Positions 14,278 to 22,228 of a stretch of 32,102 bases of DNA are shown here, piece by piece. Below the pieces are notes generated by a model. The model made no database searches. It had not been told where the DNA came from and worked only from the letters and a program-made list of their open reading frames with translations. The stretch comes from Clostridia bacterium (lineage in GTDB: Bacteria; Bacillota; Clostridia; Oscillospirales; CAG-272): positions 1 to 32,102 of the forward strand of contig JAFUOQ010000001.1 in assembly GCA_017472695.1 (NCBI GenBank). Reading direction: 5' to 3'. Each line of letters opens with the position of its first letter. Positions within the stretch are counted from its first letter, which is position 1. The position numbers were made by a program, and so were the translations under genes.

Positions 14278-14295
14278 AAAGGCAAAGACGTCTTT
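14278..14295 (+). promoter_or_regulatory. ANTAR-type antitermination hairpin before glnN
   Basis: AAAGGC-AAAGAC-GTCTTT gives the same 6-bp stem as the gdhA hairpin with the A1/G4 loop AAAGAC. It lies at the predicted transcript start and overlaps the terminator at 14284-14329. Confidence 0.83.
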
Positions 14296-14329
14296 TATGT
14301 GAAAGCATGAAAGACGTCTTTATCTTTTT
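14284..14329 (+). terminator. Attenuator terminator before glnN
   Basis: AAAGACGTCTTTTATG (14284-14299) pairs over 16 positions (one G-U) with CATGAAAGACGTCTTT (14306-14321), loop TGAAAG, then ATCTTTTT. It ends only 18 nt before the glnN start codon. Confidence 0.88.
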
Positions 14330-14347
14330 GAAAAGGAGAACAATATT

Positions 14348-16444
14348 ATGGCAATGGTAAAAGAACAATTTGGAAGCTTGGTCTTTGATGACAGAGTAAT
14401 GAAAGCAAGCCTTGATGGAAAGGCTTATGCTTCTTTGAAAAAGACCATCGATGAAGGAAAGGAGTTGGATTTGACTGTCGCAAACGCAGTTGCCGCCGCA
14501 ATGAAGGATTGGGCTGTGGCGCACGGTGCTACTCACTATACACACTGGTTCCAGCCCCTTACGGGAGTTACAGCAGAGAAGCACGATAGCTTTATCACAC
14601 CTGCTCCTGATGGCGGTGTGATTATGGAATTTTCGGGCAAGGAGCTTATCAAGGGTGAGCCAGACGCATCCTCGTTCCCATCCGGCGGACTTCGTGCAAC
14701 CTTTGAAGCAAGAGGCTATACCGCATGGGATCCCACCTCTTACGCATTTATTAAAGGTAAGACTCTGTGCATTCCTACGGCGTTCTGCTCCTACGGAGGA
14801 GAGGCGCTTGATAAGAAAACTCCATTGCTTCGTTCTATGGAAGCACTCAACGTGCAGGCTCTCCGTATTCTGAAGCTTTTTGGAAACGATACGGTAAAGC
14901 GCGTTACAAGCTCGGTTGGTCCTGAGCAGGAATACTTCCTTGTTGATAGAGAAATGTATAACAAGAGAAAGGACCTCGTATATACAGGACGTACTCTCTT
15001 TGGCGCAAAGCCTCCCAAGGGACAGGAAATGGATGATCATTATTTTGGCGTCATTAAGCCTCGCGTAGCCGCATATATGGAGGATCTCAACGAAGAGCTT
15101 TGGAAGCTCGGCATCCTTGCAAAGACAGAGCATAATGAGGTTGCTCCTGCGCAGCATGAGCTGGCACCTATTTATACAACCACCAATATTGCCACCGACC
15201 ACAACCAGCTTACTATGGAGATCATGCAGAAGGTGGCTGCAAAGCACGGTCTTGTCTGCTTGCTTCACGAAAAACCATTTGCGGGTGTCAACGGATCGGG
15301 TAAGCACAACAACTGGTCTATCGCAACTGATGCAGGACAAAATTTGCTCTCGCCAGGCGAAACGCCCTACGAGAATGCACAGTTCTTGCTATTCCTTTGC
15401 GCCGTAATCAAGGCAGTAGATGATTATCAGGATCTTCTCAGAATTTCGGTTGCCACCGCAGGCAACGATCACCGTCTCGGTGCAAACGAAGCACCTCCCG
15501 CCGTTGTTTCCATCTTCCTCGGAGACGAGTTGAACGCAGTTCTTGAGGCAATCGAGAACGATGCACCTTATCAGGGTACTAAGAAAACTACAATGAAGCT
15601 CGGAAGCGACGTTCTTCCTAAATTTAATAGAGATACCACAGACCGTAACCGTACGTCGCCCTTTGCATTCACGGGCAACAAGTTTGAGTTTCGTATGCTG
15701 GGCTCCTCCAATAGCATTGCCTGTGCAAACATTATGCTGAACACAGCCGTTGCGGAGTCCTTGAAGATCTATGCAGACCGTCTTGAAGGCGTAACGGATT
15801 TTGAGACTGCGTTGCATGACATGATCAAAAAGACTATTAAGGAGCATAAGAGAATCATCTTCAACGGTAACGGTTACGATGATTCGTGGATCAAGGAAGC
15901 AACCGAAAAGAGAGGTCTTTGTAACTATCGTACCACTGCAGATGCAGTTCCTCATATTCTCGATCAGAAGAATATGGATATGCTGATGTCTCACGGCGTA
16001 TTCACCGAGGCAGAGCTGAAATCCCGTTATGAGATCACCTTGGAGAACTACTGCAAGACGGTCATTATCGAAGCGAACACGATGGTCGATATGGCAAAGA
16101 AGCAGATTCTTCCCGCTGTCAGTGCATATGCAGCCGATCTTGCTGAAAGTGTCGGAAAGAAGCTTGCACTTGGTACTGATATTGCTTGTAAGTATGAAAA
16201 GGAAGCCGTTAAGAAGCTTTCCATTCTGTGTGATAAGATCGACGAGGCAACCGATGCGCTCGAAGATGCACTTGTCAAGATCAAGTCGGCAGAGGATATC
16301 GGGGAAGAATCCGAAATGATTCGTGATACGGTTCTTGCCGCAATGAGTGAGCTTCGTGTGGTATGCGACGAGGCAGAGACTATGACCGCCGAAAAATACT
16401 GGCCGTTCCCAACCTATGGTGACCTTTTGTTCGGCGTGAGATAA
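14348..16444 (+). CDS. glnN: Glutamine synthetase, type III
   Basis: The 698-residue protein is a GlnN/GSIII enzyme, a dodecameric glutamine synthetase about 250 residues longer than GSI and common in Bacteroidota, cyanobacteria and Clostridia. Typical stretches are [20 protein letters not shown] near residue 100, a QEYFLVDRE metal-site segment, [33 protein letters not shown] for ATP binding, [16 protein letters not shown], and [14 protein letters not shown]. The length fits the family exactly. AAAAGGAG lies 10 nt before the ATG, immediately after the attenuator. It is the second glutamine synthetase in the window and is followed by the ammonium channel gene, so it probably serves under a different nitrogen condition from glnA. 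Confidence 0.96.
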   Translation: MAMVKEQFGSLVFDDRVMKASLDGKAYASLKKTIDEGKELDLTVANAVAAAMKDWAVAHGATHYTHWFQPLTGVTAEKHDSFITPAPDGGVIMEFSGKELIKGEPDASSFPSGGLRATFEARGYTAWDPTSYAFIKGKTLCIPTAFCSYGGEALDKKTPLLRSMEALNVQALRILKLFGNDTVKRVTSSVGPEQEYFLVDREMYNKRKDLVYTGRTLFGAKPPKGQEMDDHYFGVIKPRVAAYMEDLNEELWKLGILAKTEHNEVAPAQHELAPIYTTTNIATDHNQLTMEIMQKVAAKHGLVCLLHEKPFAGVNGSGKHNNWSIATDAGQNLLSPGETPYENAQFLLFLCAVIKAVDDYQDLLRISVATAGNDHRLGANEAPPAVVSIFLGDELNAVLEAIENDAPYQGTKKTTMKLGSDVLPKFNRDTTDRNRTSPFAFTGNKFEFRMLGSSNSIACANIMLNTAVAESLKIYADRLEGVTDFETALHDMIKKTIKEHKRIIFNGNGYDDSWIKEATEKRGLCNYRTTADAVPHILDQKNMDMLMSHGVFTEAELKSRYEITLENYCKTVIIEANTMVDMAKKQILPAVSAYAADLAESVGKKLALGTDIACKYEKEAVKKLSILCDKIDEATDALEDALVKIKSAEDIGEESEMIRDTVLAAMSELRVVCDEAETMTAEKYWPFPTYGDLLFGVR

Positions 16445-16475
16445 ACAGAGTATTTACGTTAAGGAGATGATTGAT

Positions 16476-18227
16476 ATGGATGCTACAAGCATCATGGAAT
16501 TAATAAAGGAAACCGTAACGACCGAGGTATTCGGCGTGTGGTTTTTGATCGGAGCTGCCCTTGTGTTCTTTATGCAGGCAGGCTTTGCAATGGTGGAGAC
16601 CGGTTTTACCAGAGCAAAAAACGCCGGTAACATAATTATGAAGAACCTCATGGACTTCTGCATCGGAACGGTGGTATTCGTTCTGCTTGGCTTTGGTCTT
16701 ATGATGGCAGAGGATTACGTTTTCGGTCTTGTCGGTATTCCCAACCTCGATATTTTCACCGATTTTGGTGGATTTATTAAAGAAAACGCATCCAGCTTTG
16801 TATTCAACCTTGTGTTCTGCGCTACCGCTGCAACCATCGTTTCGGGTGCAATGGCAGAGAGAACAAAGTTTATTTCGTATTGCATTTATTCCGGTGTAAT
16901 CTCCCTCGTCGTTTATCCGATAGAGGCAGGCTGGATTTGGAATTCGCAGGGTTGGCTTGCACAGTGGGGCTTTCACGATTTCGCAGGCTCCGCAGCAATT
17001 CACTCGGTTGGCGGTCTTACCGCACTCATTGGAGCAATTATAGTCGGTCCCCGTCTTGGAAAATACGTTAAGGATAAGGCGGGAAAGATTACAAAGGTAA
17101 ACGCGATCCCTGGCCACTCTATTACACTTGGTGCTCTCGGTTGCTTTATCCTTTGGTTTGGATGGTATGGCTTCAACGGTGCAGCAGCGTGGGATGGAAC
17201 CTCTCTGGCATCCATCTTTCTCACCACGACCATTGCCCCCGCAGTTGCAACCTGCACGACGATGATCTTTACTTGGATTAAGAATGGTAAACCCGATGTT
17301 TCGATGTGCCTGAATGCGGCTCTCGCAGGTCTTGTAGGTATTACCGCAGGCTGTGACGCACTTGATGCAATTGGATCGACAGTTGTGGGTGTCGTATCGG
17401 GTATCCTTGTTGTAGTTGCTGTTGAGTTCCTTGACCTGAAGCTGCATATCGACGATCCCGTTGGTGCCGTTGGCGTTCATTTGGTTAACGGTGTTTGGGG
17501 TACGCTTGCAGTAGGACTTTTGGCAAACCCAAAGGCTCCAGCTGGTCTAAACGGACTATTTTATACAGGAAGCGCAGTGCTTCTCGGCAAGCAGACAGTA
17601 GGTATTCTTGCTGTTCTTGCATGGACTGCTGTGACGATGACTATCACCTTCCTCATCATCAAGAAAACGGTTGGTCTGCGCGTGAGCACCGAGGAGGAGA
17701 TCAAGGGACTTGACAGCACCGAGCACGGCTTGCCAAGTGCATACGCAGATTTCGTTCCCGCGGTTGAAAGCCTTGATTACGGATATGAGAGTGCCGTTGC
17801 CGTTAGCGGAGAGGTGCCGATGGCAGAGGCGGTCCCCGTAAAGAAGGTTCCTGCTTTTGAAGATGGTACGCCGAAGTTCACAAAGGTCGAGATCATTTGT
17901 AAGGAAGCGAGACTTGAGGCTCTCAAGAATGCCATGATTGGTATTGGTATTACCGGTATGACCGTTTCCCATGTGCTCGGCTGTGGAGCACAGAAGGGTA
18001 AGCCCGAATATTACCGTGGCGTTCAAGTCGAGGCAAATCTGCTTCCCAAGGTACAGGTTGACATCGTTGTCAGCAAGGTACCTGTACGTCAGGTCATCGA
18101 AACGGCAAAGAAGGTGCTTTATACCGGACATATCGGAGACGGAAAGATCTTCGTTTATGATGTTGAGAACGTTGTAAAGGTTCGTACCGGTGAAGAGGGA
18201 TATGACGCATTACAGGATGTTGAATAA
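16476..18227 (+). CDS. amt: Ammonium channel (Amt) fused to a C-terminal PII signalling domain
   Basis: The 583-residue protein combines an 11-helix Amt channel (about residues 1-405) with a PII/GlnK domain (about 467-583). Channel marks are GFAMVETGFTRAKN, WGFHDFAGSAAIHSVGG, and WFGWYGFNGAA, with channel-lining His residues in HSVGG and VGVHLVNGVWGT. The PII part has the T-loop block GCGAQKGKPEYYRG, LPKVQVDIVV, and the ATP-binding YTGHIGDGKIFV plus VRTGEEG. The position of the uridylylated Tyr of enteric GlnK (GAEY) reads GVQV, so covalent control by that route is unlikely and ATP/ADP/2-oxoglutarate sensing is expected. ATG 16476 is preferred over 16467 because AAGGAG directly abuts the latter. 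It is 31 nt after glnN. Confidence 0.93.
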   Translation: MDATSIMELIKETVTTEVFGVWFLIGAALVFFMQAGFAMVETGFTRAKNAGNIIMKNLMDFCIGTVVFVLLGFGLMMAEDYVFGLVGIPNLDIFTDFGGFIKENASSFVFNLVFCATAATIVSGAMAERTKFISYCIYSGVISLVVYPIEAGWIWNSQGWLAQWGFHDFAGSAAIHSVGGLTALIGAIIVGPRLGKYVKDKAGKITKVNAIPGHSITLGALGCFILWFGWYGFNGAAAWDGTSLASIFLTTTIAPAVATCTTMIFTWIKNGKPDVSMCLNAALAGLVGITAGCDALDAIGSTVVGVVSGILVVVAVEFLDLKLHIDDPVGAVGVHLVNGVWGTLAVGLLANPKAPAGLNGLFYTGSAVLLGKQTVGILAVLAWTAVTMTITFLIIKKTVGLRVSTEEEIKGLDSTEHGLPSAYADFVPAVESLDYGYESAVAVSGEVPMAEAVPVKKVPAFEDGTPKFTKVEIICKEARLEALKNAMIGIGITGMTVSHVLGCGAQKGKPEYYRGVQVEANLLPKVQVDIVVSKVPVRQVIETAKKVLYTGHIGDGKIFVYDVENVVKVRTGEEGYDALQDVE

Positions 18228-18252
18228 AAATACTTGAAATGAGCTTACTATT

Positions 18253-18423
18253 ATGCAAAAAAAGAAACAAAATGATTTTGCTCCCCAAATTGATTTTAAG
18301 GAGCAGACTCCCGAGATGCAGTTGAAAGAAGTAAAGCCCGATCCTCTGTACAAGAAAGCGTTCCTTTCCCGTGAGGATAAAAATACGAGTGAATATGCTC
18401 GGAATACAACCACTTGGGATTAA
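18253..18423 (+). CDS. Small hydrophilic ORF (56 residues), unknown
   Basis: An open frame starting at ATG 18253, 25 nt after the Amt-PII stop, encodes a lysine/glutamate-rich 56-residue peptide beginning MQKKKQNDFAPQIDFKE and ending TTTWD. No membrane segment, signal peptide or cysteine is present, and no family is recognised. The ribosome binding site is poor (GAG only, about 10 nt upstream), which lowers confidence. It fills the gap between amt and the asnB T-box and lies too far upstream to be part of the T-box Stem I. It could be a real small protein of the ammonium unit or chance. Confidence 0.4.
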   Translation: MQKKKQNDFAPQIDFKEQTPEMQLKEVKPDPLYKKAFLSREDKNTSEYARNTTTWD

Positions 18424-18440
18424 GCCCAAAAAGAACAAAA

Positions 18441-18698
18441 GCGATTGAGAAAAGAAAAGTAATACGGATACTCGTCTATAGAGAGCACGGGGTGGTGGAA
18501 GCCGTGTGGCGAGCCGTATGAAAAACACTTTTCGAGCTGCAATCTGAAAAAAGCATTTGCTTTAGTAGGTGCGCCGTTCGGTCGTGCGTAAATCGACACA
18601 GCCTTGATAGAGGCAAAAATGAAGAACAAATATAGGTGGCACCGCGAGTACAGCACTTGCCCTATAGAATGCTGAATTTACACTGTAAAATGAGGTAG
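18441..18698 (+). promoter_or_regulatory. Asparagine-specific T-box leader of asnB, probably translational
   Basis: Stem I is closed by GATTG (18443-18447) and CAATC (18540-18544), then GAAAAG/CTTTTC, TACGG/CCGTA and CTCG/CGAG, with an apical GGTGGTGGAAGCC. The specifier loop strand TGAAAAACA offers AAC (Asn, 18524-18526) followed by the conserved purine A. The T-box GGTGGCACCGCG lies at 18635-18646. Its antiterminator-type fold is complete: TATAGG and CCTATA (18631-18636, 18661-18666), a 7-nt bulge TGGCACC, and GCGAG/CTTGC. The bulge TGGC fits a tRNA with discriminator G, as in tRNA-Asn. No U-run follows; instead TTGCC (18657-18661) can pair with GGTAG (18694-18698) at the ribosome binding site. 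No clear promoter was found, so read-through from glnN-amt is possible. Confidence 0.88.
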
Positions 18699-18703
18699 AA
18701 ACG

Positions 18704-20287
18704 ATGTGTTCCATTATGGGTTATTGCGGAAGCGGCGCCACCTTTGCGTCGTTTTCTAAAGCATTTGATAAAACGGTCTCGCGTGGACCGGATGATACAA
18801 GAATTATTGATACGGGTAAGGGCTTGCTCGGCTTTCACCGACTTGCCATTATGGGCTTGACACCATCTGGGATGCAGCCCTTTGAGCTGGATGGTAGCTA
18901 TGTTGTATGTAACGGCGAGATCTATGGATTTGAAACGCAAAGGGAAGCACTGAAAAAGAAGGGATATACCTTTGAAAGCAACAGCGATTGTGAGATTCTG
19001 CTTCCAATGTATAGGGAGTATGGTGAAGCGATGTTTGCTATGCTTGATGCGGAATATGCTCTTATCATTTATGATGGTGATAAGGGCGAATATATAGCAG
19101 CACGTGACCCCATCGGTATCAGACCACTCTATTACGGGTATGATGGGGATGGCGTAATCCTTTTTGCAAGCGAGGCGAAAAACCTTGTCGGTCTTGCTCA
19201 AAGGATTATGCCGTTTCCTCCCGGGCACTACTATAAAGATGGTCGTTTCGTCTGCTATACCGATATTGCTAAGGTGGATAAGGTCTGTCAGGATGATCTT
19301 GAGGGCGTATGCCATCAGATTCATGATAAGCTGGTAGCAGGGGTAGAAAAGAGACTTGTTGCCGATGCAAAGGTTGGATTTCTTCTTTCCGGTGGCTTGG
19401 ACTCTTCATTGGTTTGTGCAATAGCGCAGAAAAAGAGTGACGTGCCGATCAAGACCTTTGCTATTGGTATGAGCGAGGATGCTATCGATCTCAAATATGC
19501 AAAGCAGGTTGCCGATTACATCGGAAGCGAGCATAAGGAGATCTATATGACACCGAATGACGTGATTTCTTCACTTGAAACGGTTATTGCTATTCTTGGC
19601 ACCTTCGATATAACGACGATCAGAGCTAGTATGGGTATGTACCTCATCTGCAAGGCAATCCACGAGCAGACCGATATTCGCGTGCTTTTGACGGGAGAGA
19701 TTTCAGACGAGCTGTTCGGTTACAAATATACCGATTTCGCACCGAGCGCCGCAGAATTTCAAAAGGAGGCCGAGAAGAGAATCCGTGAGCTTCATATGTA
19801 CGACGTGCTTCGTGCCGATCGTTGTATTTCGGTAAACTCACTTGAAGCAAGGGTACCGTTTGGTGACTTGGATTTTGTCAAGTATGTAATGAGTATCGAT
19901 CCCGAGTTGAAGCTGAACAAATATGGAAAAGGAAAGTATCTCTTGCGCCACGCCTTTGAGAAAGGCGATTATTTGCCCGAAGCTATTTTGTGGCGAGAGA
20001 AAGCAGCGTTTTCAGATGCTGTAGGACATTCAATGGTGGACTACTTGAAGGAATATGCCGAGAGTAAATACACCGATGCAGAATTTGAGGAAAGATGCAA
20101 AAAGTACACGCACGCAACACCATTTACCAAGGAATCGCTTTTGTATCGTGAGATATTCGAGAAATATTACCCCGAGCAAGCCGAAATGGTCGTCGCCTTC
20201 TGGATGCCTAACAAGACGTGGAAGGGCTGCGACGTAAAGGATCCGTCTGCCCGAGTGCTCTCCAACTACGGGTCAAGCGGCATATAA
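18704..20287 (+). CDS. asnB: Glutamine-hydrolysing asparagine synthetase
   Basis: The 527-residue enzyme makes asparagine from aspartate, ATP and glutamine nitrogen. MCSIMGYCG supplies the class II amidotransferase Cys2 nucleophile once Met is removed, and HRLAIMGLTPSGMQP, NGEIYGF and SNSDCE complete the glutaminase site. FLLSGGLDSSLVCAIA is the PP-loop for aspartate adenylation, and LTGEISDELFGYKY and SLEARVPFGDLDFV are standard for AsnB. Length is slightly below the E. coli enzyme. GAGG lies 8 nt before the ATG, inside the T-box switch region, so expression should rise when tRNA-Asn is uncharged. It consumes glutamine made by the two synthetases nearby. Confidence 0.96.
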   Translation: MCSIMGYCGSGATFASFSKAFDKTVSRGPDDTRIIDTGKGLLGFHRLAIMGLTPSGMQPFELDGSYVVCNGEIYGFETQREALKKKGYTFESNSDCEILLPMYREYGEAMFAMLDAEYALIIYDGDKGEYIAARDPIGIRPLYYGYDGDGVILFASEAKNLVGLAQRIMPFPPGHYYKDGRFVCYTDIAKVDKVCQDDLEGVCHQIHDKLVAGVEKRLVADAKVGFLLSGGLDSSLVCAIAQKKSDVPIKTFAIGMSEDAIDLKYAKQVADYIGSEHKEIYMTPNDVISSLETVIAILGTFDITTIRASMGMYLICKAIHEQTDIRVLLTGEISDELFGYKYTDFAPSAAEFQKEAEKRIRELHMYDVLRADRCISVNSLEARVPFGDLDFVKYVMSIDPELKLNKYGKGKYLLRHAFEKGDYLPEAILWREKAAFSDAVGHSMVDYLKEYAESKYTDAEFEERCKKYTHATPFTKESLLYREIFEKYYPEQAEMVVAFWMPNKTWKGCDVKDPSARVLSNYGSSGI

Positions 20288-20300
20288 CATATTAAATAAA

Positions 20301-20338
20301 GCAAATAACGACACGGATTTTTTCGTGTCGTTATTTGC
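20301..20338 (+). terminator. Terminator-like perfect inverted repeat after asnB
   Basis: GCAAATAACGACACG (20301-20315) and its exact complement (20324-20338) enclose GATTTTTT. The downstream T-run is weak (ATCTTC), but the position between asnB and the pst promoter supports termination. Confidence 0.7.
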
Positions 20339-20346
20339 ATCTTCAA

Positions 20347-20412
20347 TTTACAAAAACATTACATTCTTCGTACTTCATTATGGTGGTTGGGATTTTTGTG
20401 TTGCGGTATAAT
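20347..20412 (+). promoter_or_regulatory. pst promoter with candidate Pho boxes
   Basis: TATAAT lies at 20407-20412 without a good -35 element, as expected for an activated promoter. Upstream, TTTACA (20347-20352), ATTACA (20358-20363) and CGTACT (20369-20374) recur at 11-nt steps. This resembles the TTAACA-like direct repeats bound by PhoP/PhoB-type regulators in Gram-positive bacteria. The regulator would be the PhoB encoded downstream in the same cluster. Confidence 0.5.
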
Positions 20413-20445
20413 GATGATGCAAAACACGAAAAGGAGATTTTAAAA

Positions 20446-21318
20446 ATGAAAAAGATTTTTGCATTACTGTTAACATTCACACTCATTATTTGCTCTCTTG
20501 GAGCACTCACCTCTTGCGGCGCAAAGTTCGATGAGAACAAGAACATCAGCGTAGTCACCCGTGAAGACGGAAGCGGCACGAAATCCGCTTTTATGGAGAT
20601 CATCGGACTCAAGGGTAAGACTGACGTTTCCGGCGTAATTGTTGCTACCGGAACTGCTGCTGTTCTCGGGGAAGTAAAGGGAAATCCTCTTGCAATCGGT
20701 TACGATAGCCTTGGCTATATCACCGATGAGGTAAAGGTTCTTAAGGTTGACGGCGTAGAAGCTACCATTGAAAACATCAAGAACGATGCATACAAGATTT
20801 CCCGTCCTCTCAATGTCGTATATCAGGAGAGCAGGGTTGCAAGTGAAGCTAATGCAGCTTTCCTCACCTTCCTTCAAAGCTCTGATGCACAGAAGATTAT
20901 CTCGGATAACGGTTACGTTTCTACCAAGGAAGGCGCAGTAGCGTACACGGTTGTTCCCGGACTTTCCGGCGAGATCGCAATTTCCGGTTCAACATCACTC
21001 ATGCCCCTTATGGAGAAGCTTGCTGCAAAATTTGAAGCTATGCAGAGCGGCGTTAAGGTTACCGTTGGCGGTGGCGGAAGCGGAACAGGCTATAACGATG
21101 CAAAGAATGGTGTATCCGACTTCGGTATGATTTCCGAGAGCTTCAAGTCCGAAAAGGCAGAAAACTGCACCTACTACGAGGTTGCTAAGGACGGTATCGC
21201 AGTTATCGTTAACAAGAACAACCCTCTTGACAATATCTCTATGGAGGATCTCAAGAACATCTACAATGTAGATGCAGGCGACGCCACAATCAAGACTTGG
21301 GCGGACGTTTCAAAGTAA
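20446..21318 (+). CDS. pstS: Phosphate-binding lipoprotein PstS with permuted halves
   Basis: The 290-residue protein starts with a lipoprotein signal peptide (LTSC, lipidated Cys24) and is the extracellular phosphate receptor of the Pst importer. The order of its blocks is rotated. VVTREDGSGT (36-45), which in ordinary PstS opens the second half, comes first. LAIGYDSLGYI, ISRPLNVVY and FLQSSDAQKIISDNGYV follow. Only then comes GEIAISGSTSLMPLMEKL (176-192), the usual N-terminus, with GGGGSGTG, DFGMISE, and a C-terminal IYNVDAGDATIKTWADV, where the ordinary protein would continue into the RE-GSGT block. The whole set is present once. ATG 20446 is chosen for its AAGGAG site and signal peptide; the longer start at 20335 has neither. 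Confidence 0.9.
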   Translation: MKKIFALLLTFTLIICSLGALTSCGAKFDENKNISVVTREDGSGTKSAFMEIIGLKGKTDVSGVIVATGTAAVLGEVKGNPLAIGYDSLGYITDEVKVLKVDGVEATIENIKNDAYKISRPLNVVYQESRVASEANAAFLTFLQSSDAQKIISDNGYVSTKEGAVAYTVVPGLSGEIAISGSTSLMPLMEKLAAKFEAMQSGVKVTVGGGGSGTGYNDAKNGVSDFGMISESFKSEKAENCTYYEVAKDGIAVIVNKNNPLDNISMEDLKNIYNVDAGDATIKTWADVSK

Positions 21319-21319
21319 T

Positions 21320-22228
21320 ATGAAAAATCTGTACGGATTTATCAATGCGAGAGAAAAGGTAATGCGCGGAGTATTCCTTTTCTCCGCAATCTTTTCAATT
21401 CTCGCGCTTGCGACAATTACAGTATTCCTATTTGTCAGCGGGGTGCCCTTCATTGCAAAAACGGGATTTGCTAAGTTTCTATTTGGCAGTGATTGGTCGC
21501 CTCTTGCTGATGAGCCAAGCTACGGAATTTTTCCTATGATCGTTGCAACACTTTACGTTACCGCGCTGTCTGTTCTGATTGGAGTCGGCATTGGCTTACT
21601 CACGGCGATTGCTTTATATAAGTTCTGCCCGAAAAAGCTCGTTACTCCTATCAGGCATATGATCAATTTGCTTGCAGGTATTCCGTCTGTAATTTTCGGA
21701 TTGTTTGGTATGACGGTCATTGTTCCTTTCGTGAGAGATTATGTGTCGCCTACAGGTGTAGGATACGGTATATTTTCGGCATCTTTGGTGCTTGCAATCA
21801 TGATTCTCCCAACGATTGTCAGTGTGAGTCTTGACTCGCTGAACAGTGTTCCAAATACCTACTATGAAGGCGCACTTGCACTTGGGGCAACAAAAGAGCA
21901 GGCAACTTTTAAGATCATGCTTCCTTCAGCAAAAAGCGGCATTTTTGCCGGCGTCGTTCTTGCTATCGGACGTGCAATCGGTGAAACAATGGCTGTTATT
22001 ATGGTCATTGGCGGAAGCCCTGAAATGCCAGAAAGTATGTTTCAAAGCGTCAGAACTATGACTGCAAATATCGCAATGGGCGCGCTTGAGCTGGATGATA
22101 ACACGAGAACGGCGCTTATAGCGACTGGTGTCGTGCTCTTTGTATTCACTCTGATTTTGAACATCAGCTTTTCGCTTCTCAAAAAGGATTCATCAGAAAA
22201 AAAGGAAAAGCGAGGTGCTAAAAAATGA
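21320..22228 (+). CDS. pstC: Phosphate ABC transporter permease PstC
   Basis: The 302-residue inner-membrane permease has about six transmembrane helices and pairs with PstA. The family blocks are FLFGSDWSPLADEPSYGIFPMI after the first helix, LLAGIPSVIFGLFGM, GALALGATKEQATFKIMLPSA (the EAA loop contacting PstB) and AIGRAIGETMAVIMV. The true start is ATG 21320, directly after the pstS stop (TAATATG). The ribosome binding site is weak, so coupling to pstS translation is likely. The longer frame from 21272 overlaps pstS and has no ribosome binding site of its own. Confidence 0.95.
   Translation: MKNLYGFINAREKVMRGVFLFSAIFSILALATITVFLFVSGVPFIAKTGFAKFLFGSDWSPLADEPSYGIFPMIVATLYVTALSVLIGVGIGLLTAIALYKFCPKKLVTPIRHMINLLAGIPSVIFGLFGMTVIVPFVRDYVSPTGVGYGIFSASLVLAIMILPTIVSVSLDSLNSVPNTYYEGALALGATKEQATFKIMLPSAKSGIFAGVVLAIGRAIGETMAVIMVIGGSPEMPESMFQSVRTMTANIAMGALELDDNTRTALIATGVVLFVFTLILNISFSLLKKDSSEKKEKRGAKK

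Noticed and set aside
14201..15340. Long minus-strand open frame of 379 codons
   Set aside because: It is antisense to glnN, has no family resemblance and a cysteine/leucine-rich composition typical of shadow frames, and crosses the glnN promoter and attenuator.
16500..17480. Minus-strand open frame of 326 codons
   Set aside because: Antisense to the amt gene; low-complexity Asn/Cys/Lys-rich translation with no recognisable domain.
20335..20445. Upstream start for pstS giving 327 residues
   Set aside because: The extension covers the promoter -10 and the ribosome binding site and would bury the lipoprotein signal peptide.
20446..21318. PstS judged to be a C-terminally truncated protein
   Set aside because: At first the protein seems to stop at the end of domain 1, but the missing second-half blocks are all present at its N-terminus, so it is permuted rather than cut.
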